From Candidatus Peregrinibacteria bacterium (GTDB lineage: Bacteria > Patescibacteriota > Gracilibacteria > Peribacterales > Peribacteraceae): a DNA stretch of 7,069 nucleotides. The stretch covers positions 1 to 7,069 of the forward strand of contig JABJGX010000019.1 in the NCBI GenBank assembly GCA_018662075.1, written 5' to 3'. The translations under genes were made by a program, and so were the position numbers. How positions within the stretch are numbered: position 1 is the first letter of the stretch; each line of letters starts with the position of its first letter. Shown piece by piece: positions 6,212 to 7,069 of the stretch. The notes beneath the pieces are model-generated. The model did no database searches, had not been told where the DNA came from, and saw only the letters and a program-made list of their open reading frames with translations.

Positions 6212-6227
6212 ATGCATTATGTTAAGT
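6200..6227 (+). other. dif: Candidate dif site (Xer recombination site)
   Basis: The left arm AGTTAACATAA (6200-6210), core AATGCA (6211-6216) and right arm TTATGTTAAGT (6217-6227) have the 11-6-11 layout of dif. The arms are inverted copies matching at 10 of 11 positions, and one more pair (T6199/A6228) extends them. The core is not palindromic, as expected for a site that must keep its orientation. Compared from memory with E. coli dif, the right arm differs at one base (TTATGTTAAAT) and the inner left arm CATAA is identical, giving 19 of 28 overall. The site lies 33 bp before a tyrosine recombinase gene and at the convergence point of the KOPS-like motifs. Function is inferred; no other site of this form was seen in the window. 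Confidence 0.8.
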
Positions 6228-6236
6228 AGTAGATAA

Positions 6237-6245
6237 TGTGGATAA
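6237..6245 (-). promoter_or_regulatory. DnaA-box-like nonamer
   Basis: The minus strand reads TTATCCACA, the full consensus DnaA box. It lies 9 bp right of the dif candidate and 15 bp before the recombinase ATG, and is part of the dyad GTGG ATAA CCAC (6238-6249). It is isolated: the only other resemblance is TTATACAAA at 5990-5998 with one mismatch. A single box does not make an origin. It could regulate xer, or be chance. Confidence 0.3.
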
Positions 6246-6260
6246 CCACTTCCCTCACTC

Positions 6261-7069
6261 ATGACAGTTGATAACGCGCTAACGTCGGCCATAGATAGAT
6301 ACCTCGTGTTTATGAAGGCAGAAGAAAACAAATCCCCGCTTACCATCTCTTCGTATACTCAGTCACTAAACATGTTTACCAAACTTGGTGGGGTTATCTC
6401 CCCTTCCGATATCGATAAGGCTTCTGTTCGCGTTTATAAGTCGGCACTTCATAGCTTTAGGACGAAAACTGACGGTGAACTTGCTATCAGAACAAAAAAT
6501 CACCACTTAACCATCCTTAGGGCCTTCCTCAAGTACCTGATTATCGAGGAAGAGATGGAGGTATATCCTCCAGACCGCATCAAGCGCTTCAAAGAAGAGC
6601 AGAGGAAGGTGAAAGTCATGTTTCATGACGAACTCAATCGCCTACTGGATGCCCCCGACACCGGAACAAAGATTGGTAAGCGTGATAAAGCGATACTAGA
6701 ATTGTTTTTCAGTACTGGTCTTCGTTTAGCAGAGCTTCGGAGCCTAGACCGTAAAGACTTGAACTATGAGACTCGGGAAATCAGCGTTCGTGGTAAGCGC
6801 GGGAAGATCCGCGTGGTGTTTGTGTCCGACATGGCGGTAGAGTGCCTGCAGCGGTACCTAGAAATCAGACTCGACCATCTGGAGCCACTCTTTGTCCGCA
6901 ACTTTGACAAGGCCGCTAAAGCCCTTCCACCCGGGGAAGAATTTCGGTTGTCGCGTATCTCCATCTATAACATCGTAAAGAAGTATGCACGCGAGGCTGG
7001 GATTATGAGTAACCCTTCCCCTCACACACTTCGTCACAGCTTTGCTACCGACTTACTCCGTAATGGTGC
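6261..7069 (+). CDS. XerC/XerD-type tyrosine recombinase, 3' end cut by window
   Basis: The 269 codons run to the window end without a stop. The N-terminal SAM-like core-binding domain (about 1-105) contains YLVFMKAEENKSPLTISSYTQSL. The catalytic domain begins near KVKVMFHDELNRLLDAP. Visible catalytic residues are Arg155 in STGLRLAEL, the lysine of the beta-hairpin GKRGK (179 or 182), and His255 and Arg258 in SPHTLRHSFATDLLRNG. The last His/Trp and the nucleophilic Tyr lie beyond the window. Xer proteins are about 300 residues, so roughly 30 remain. ATG 6261 is the first start after an in-frame stop at 6243. The enzyme should cut and rejoin DNA at dif to resolve chromosome dimers under FtsK control. 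The adjacent dif candidate supports this over a phage or cassette integrase. XerC, XerD or a sole Xer (XerH/XerS-like) cannot be told apart here. Confidence 0.9.
   Translation, partial: MTVDNALTSAIDRYLVFMKAEENKSPLTISSYTQSLNMFTKLGGVISPSDIDKASVRVYKSALHSFRTKTDGELAIRTKNHHLTILRAFLKYLIIEEEMEVYPPDRIKRFKEEQRKVKVMFHDELNRLLDAPDTGTKIGKRDKAILELFFSTGLRLAELRSLDRKDLNYETREISVRGKRGKIRVVFVSDMAVECLQRYLEIRLDHLEPLFVRNFDKAAKALPPGEEFRLSRISIYNIVKKYAREAGIMSNPSPHTLRHSFATDLLRNG
7013..7020 (-). promoter_or_regulatory. KOPS-like octamer on the minus strand, pointing left
   Basis: The + strand reads CCCTTCCC, so the minus strand has GGGAAGGG, an exact GGGNAGGG match. It points back at the dif candidate from the right, against the reading direction of the recombinase gene it lies in. 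A 7-of-8 match of the same orientation is at 6401-6408. Confidence 0.4.

Larger units (their letters stand above)
6021..6255. repeat. Four scattered copies of AGRGAAGTGK, three direct and one inverted
   Basis: The copies are AGGGAAGTGG (6021-6030), AGAGAAGTGT (6082-6091), AGAGAAGTGG (6114-6123) and, on the minus strand, AGGGAAGTGG (6255-6246). Between them lie two small dyads, AAAGT/ACTTT at 6031-6042 (2-nt gap) and 6094-6106 (3-nt gap), and the octamer AAGTGTAC twice (6032-6039, 6086-6093). The fourth copy lies between the dif candidate and the recombinase start. They could be binding sites for an accessory or regulatory protein; none is identified. Confidence 0.45.
5872..6260. other. 389-bp gene-free region with dif candidate and repeats
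   Basis: No plausible coding frame was found on either strand: short ATG frames such as that at 5917 close within about ten codons. The composition is AT-rich, unlike the flanking genes. From left to right it holds a weak AT inverted repeat (CATATA at 5877-5882, TATATG at 5887-5892), a G-rich patch with a KOPS match (5956-5970), a 7-bp dyad (5977-5997), a cluster of AGRGAAGTGK repeats and AAAGT/ACTTT dyads (6021-6123), a bulged hairpin (6122-6147), a promoter-like pair, the dif candidate (6200-6227) and a DnaA-box-like nonamer (6237-6245). No tRNA or recognisable ncRNA was seen. Confidence 0.7.

Noticed and set aside
5872..6260. Replication origin
   Set aside because: AT-rich DNA with one DnaA box and repeats looks tempting, but there is only one good box, no dnaA or dnaN nearby, and the dif-like site and converging KOPS motifs point to the terminus instead.
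6764..6964. Minus-strand 66-codon frame
   Set aside because: It lies antisense within the recombinase catalytic domain and its product has no recognisable features.
6200..7069. Integrated phage or integron cassette with attachment site
   Set aside because: No cargo, phage or cassette genes and no flanking direct repeats are visible. The right-arm match to dif and the KOPS polarity favour a housekeeping Xer/dif system, though only one side of the gene is in view.

Overview
The window looks like chromosomal DNA of a Candidate Phyla Radiation (Patescibacteria) bacterium. The support is indirect: a divergent phosphoglycerate kinase, a membrane-anchored protein of a layout I associate with CPR genomes, gene starts without Shine-Dalgarno sequences, short spacers and moderate GC. 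TGA, TAA and TAG are all used as stops, so nothing points to a recoded UGA. I cannot name a lineage.

Layout. Positions 1-810 hold the 3' part of a membrane fatty-acid desaturase (+). It ends at a UUCG hairpin and a strong intrinsic terminator, and converges on a minus-strand polyprenyl-phosphate sugar-phosphate transferase of the WecA/TagO/MraY superfamily (1883-855). A 22-bp divergent spacer separates that gene from a small uncharacterised + gene (1906-2301). Then come pgk (2370-3608), a one-pass membrane protein of unknown function (3629-5224) and a DUF218 (SanA/YdcF-like) membrane protein (5275-5871). After 389 bp without a gene, a tyrosine recombinase of the XerC/XerD type starts at 6261 and runs off the window end.

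The most interesting part is the gap and what surrounds it. At 6200-6227, 33 bp before the recombinase start, there is an 11-6-11 near-perfect inverted repeat whose right arm differs from the E. coli dif right arm at one base. It is a strong candidate chromosome-dimer-resolution site. Exact matches to the E. coli FtsK-orienting motif GGGNAGGG (KOPS) occur six times in the window, against about 0.9 expected. All five to the left of the site are on the + strand and the one to the right is on the - strand, so every copy points at the site, whatever the local gene direction. The G excess of the + strand also disappears across the site. Together these suggest that the window spans the replication terminus and carries a compact Xer/dif module, with the site beside, and overlapping the promoter of, its probable recombinase gene.

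The other genes fit a small fermentative cell that edits scavenged or host-derived lipids (desaturase), builds a polyprenyl-linked envelope glycan (transferase, perhaps the DUF218 protein) and makes ATP by lower glycolysis (pgk). Several starts have a -10-like hexamer 6-8 nt upstream and no Shine-Dalgarno sequence, which suggests leaderless mRNAs.
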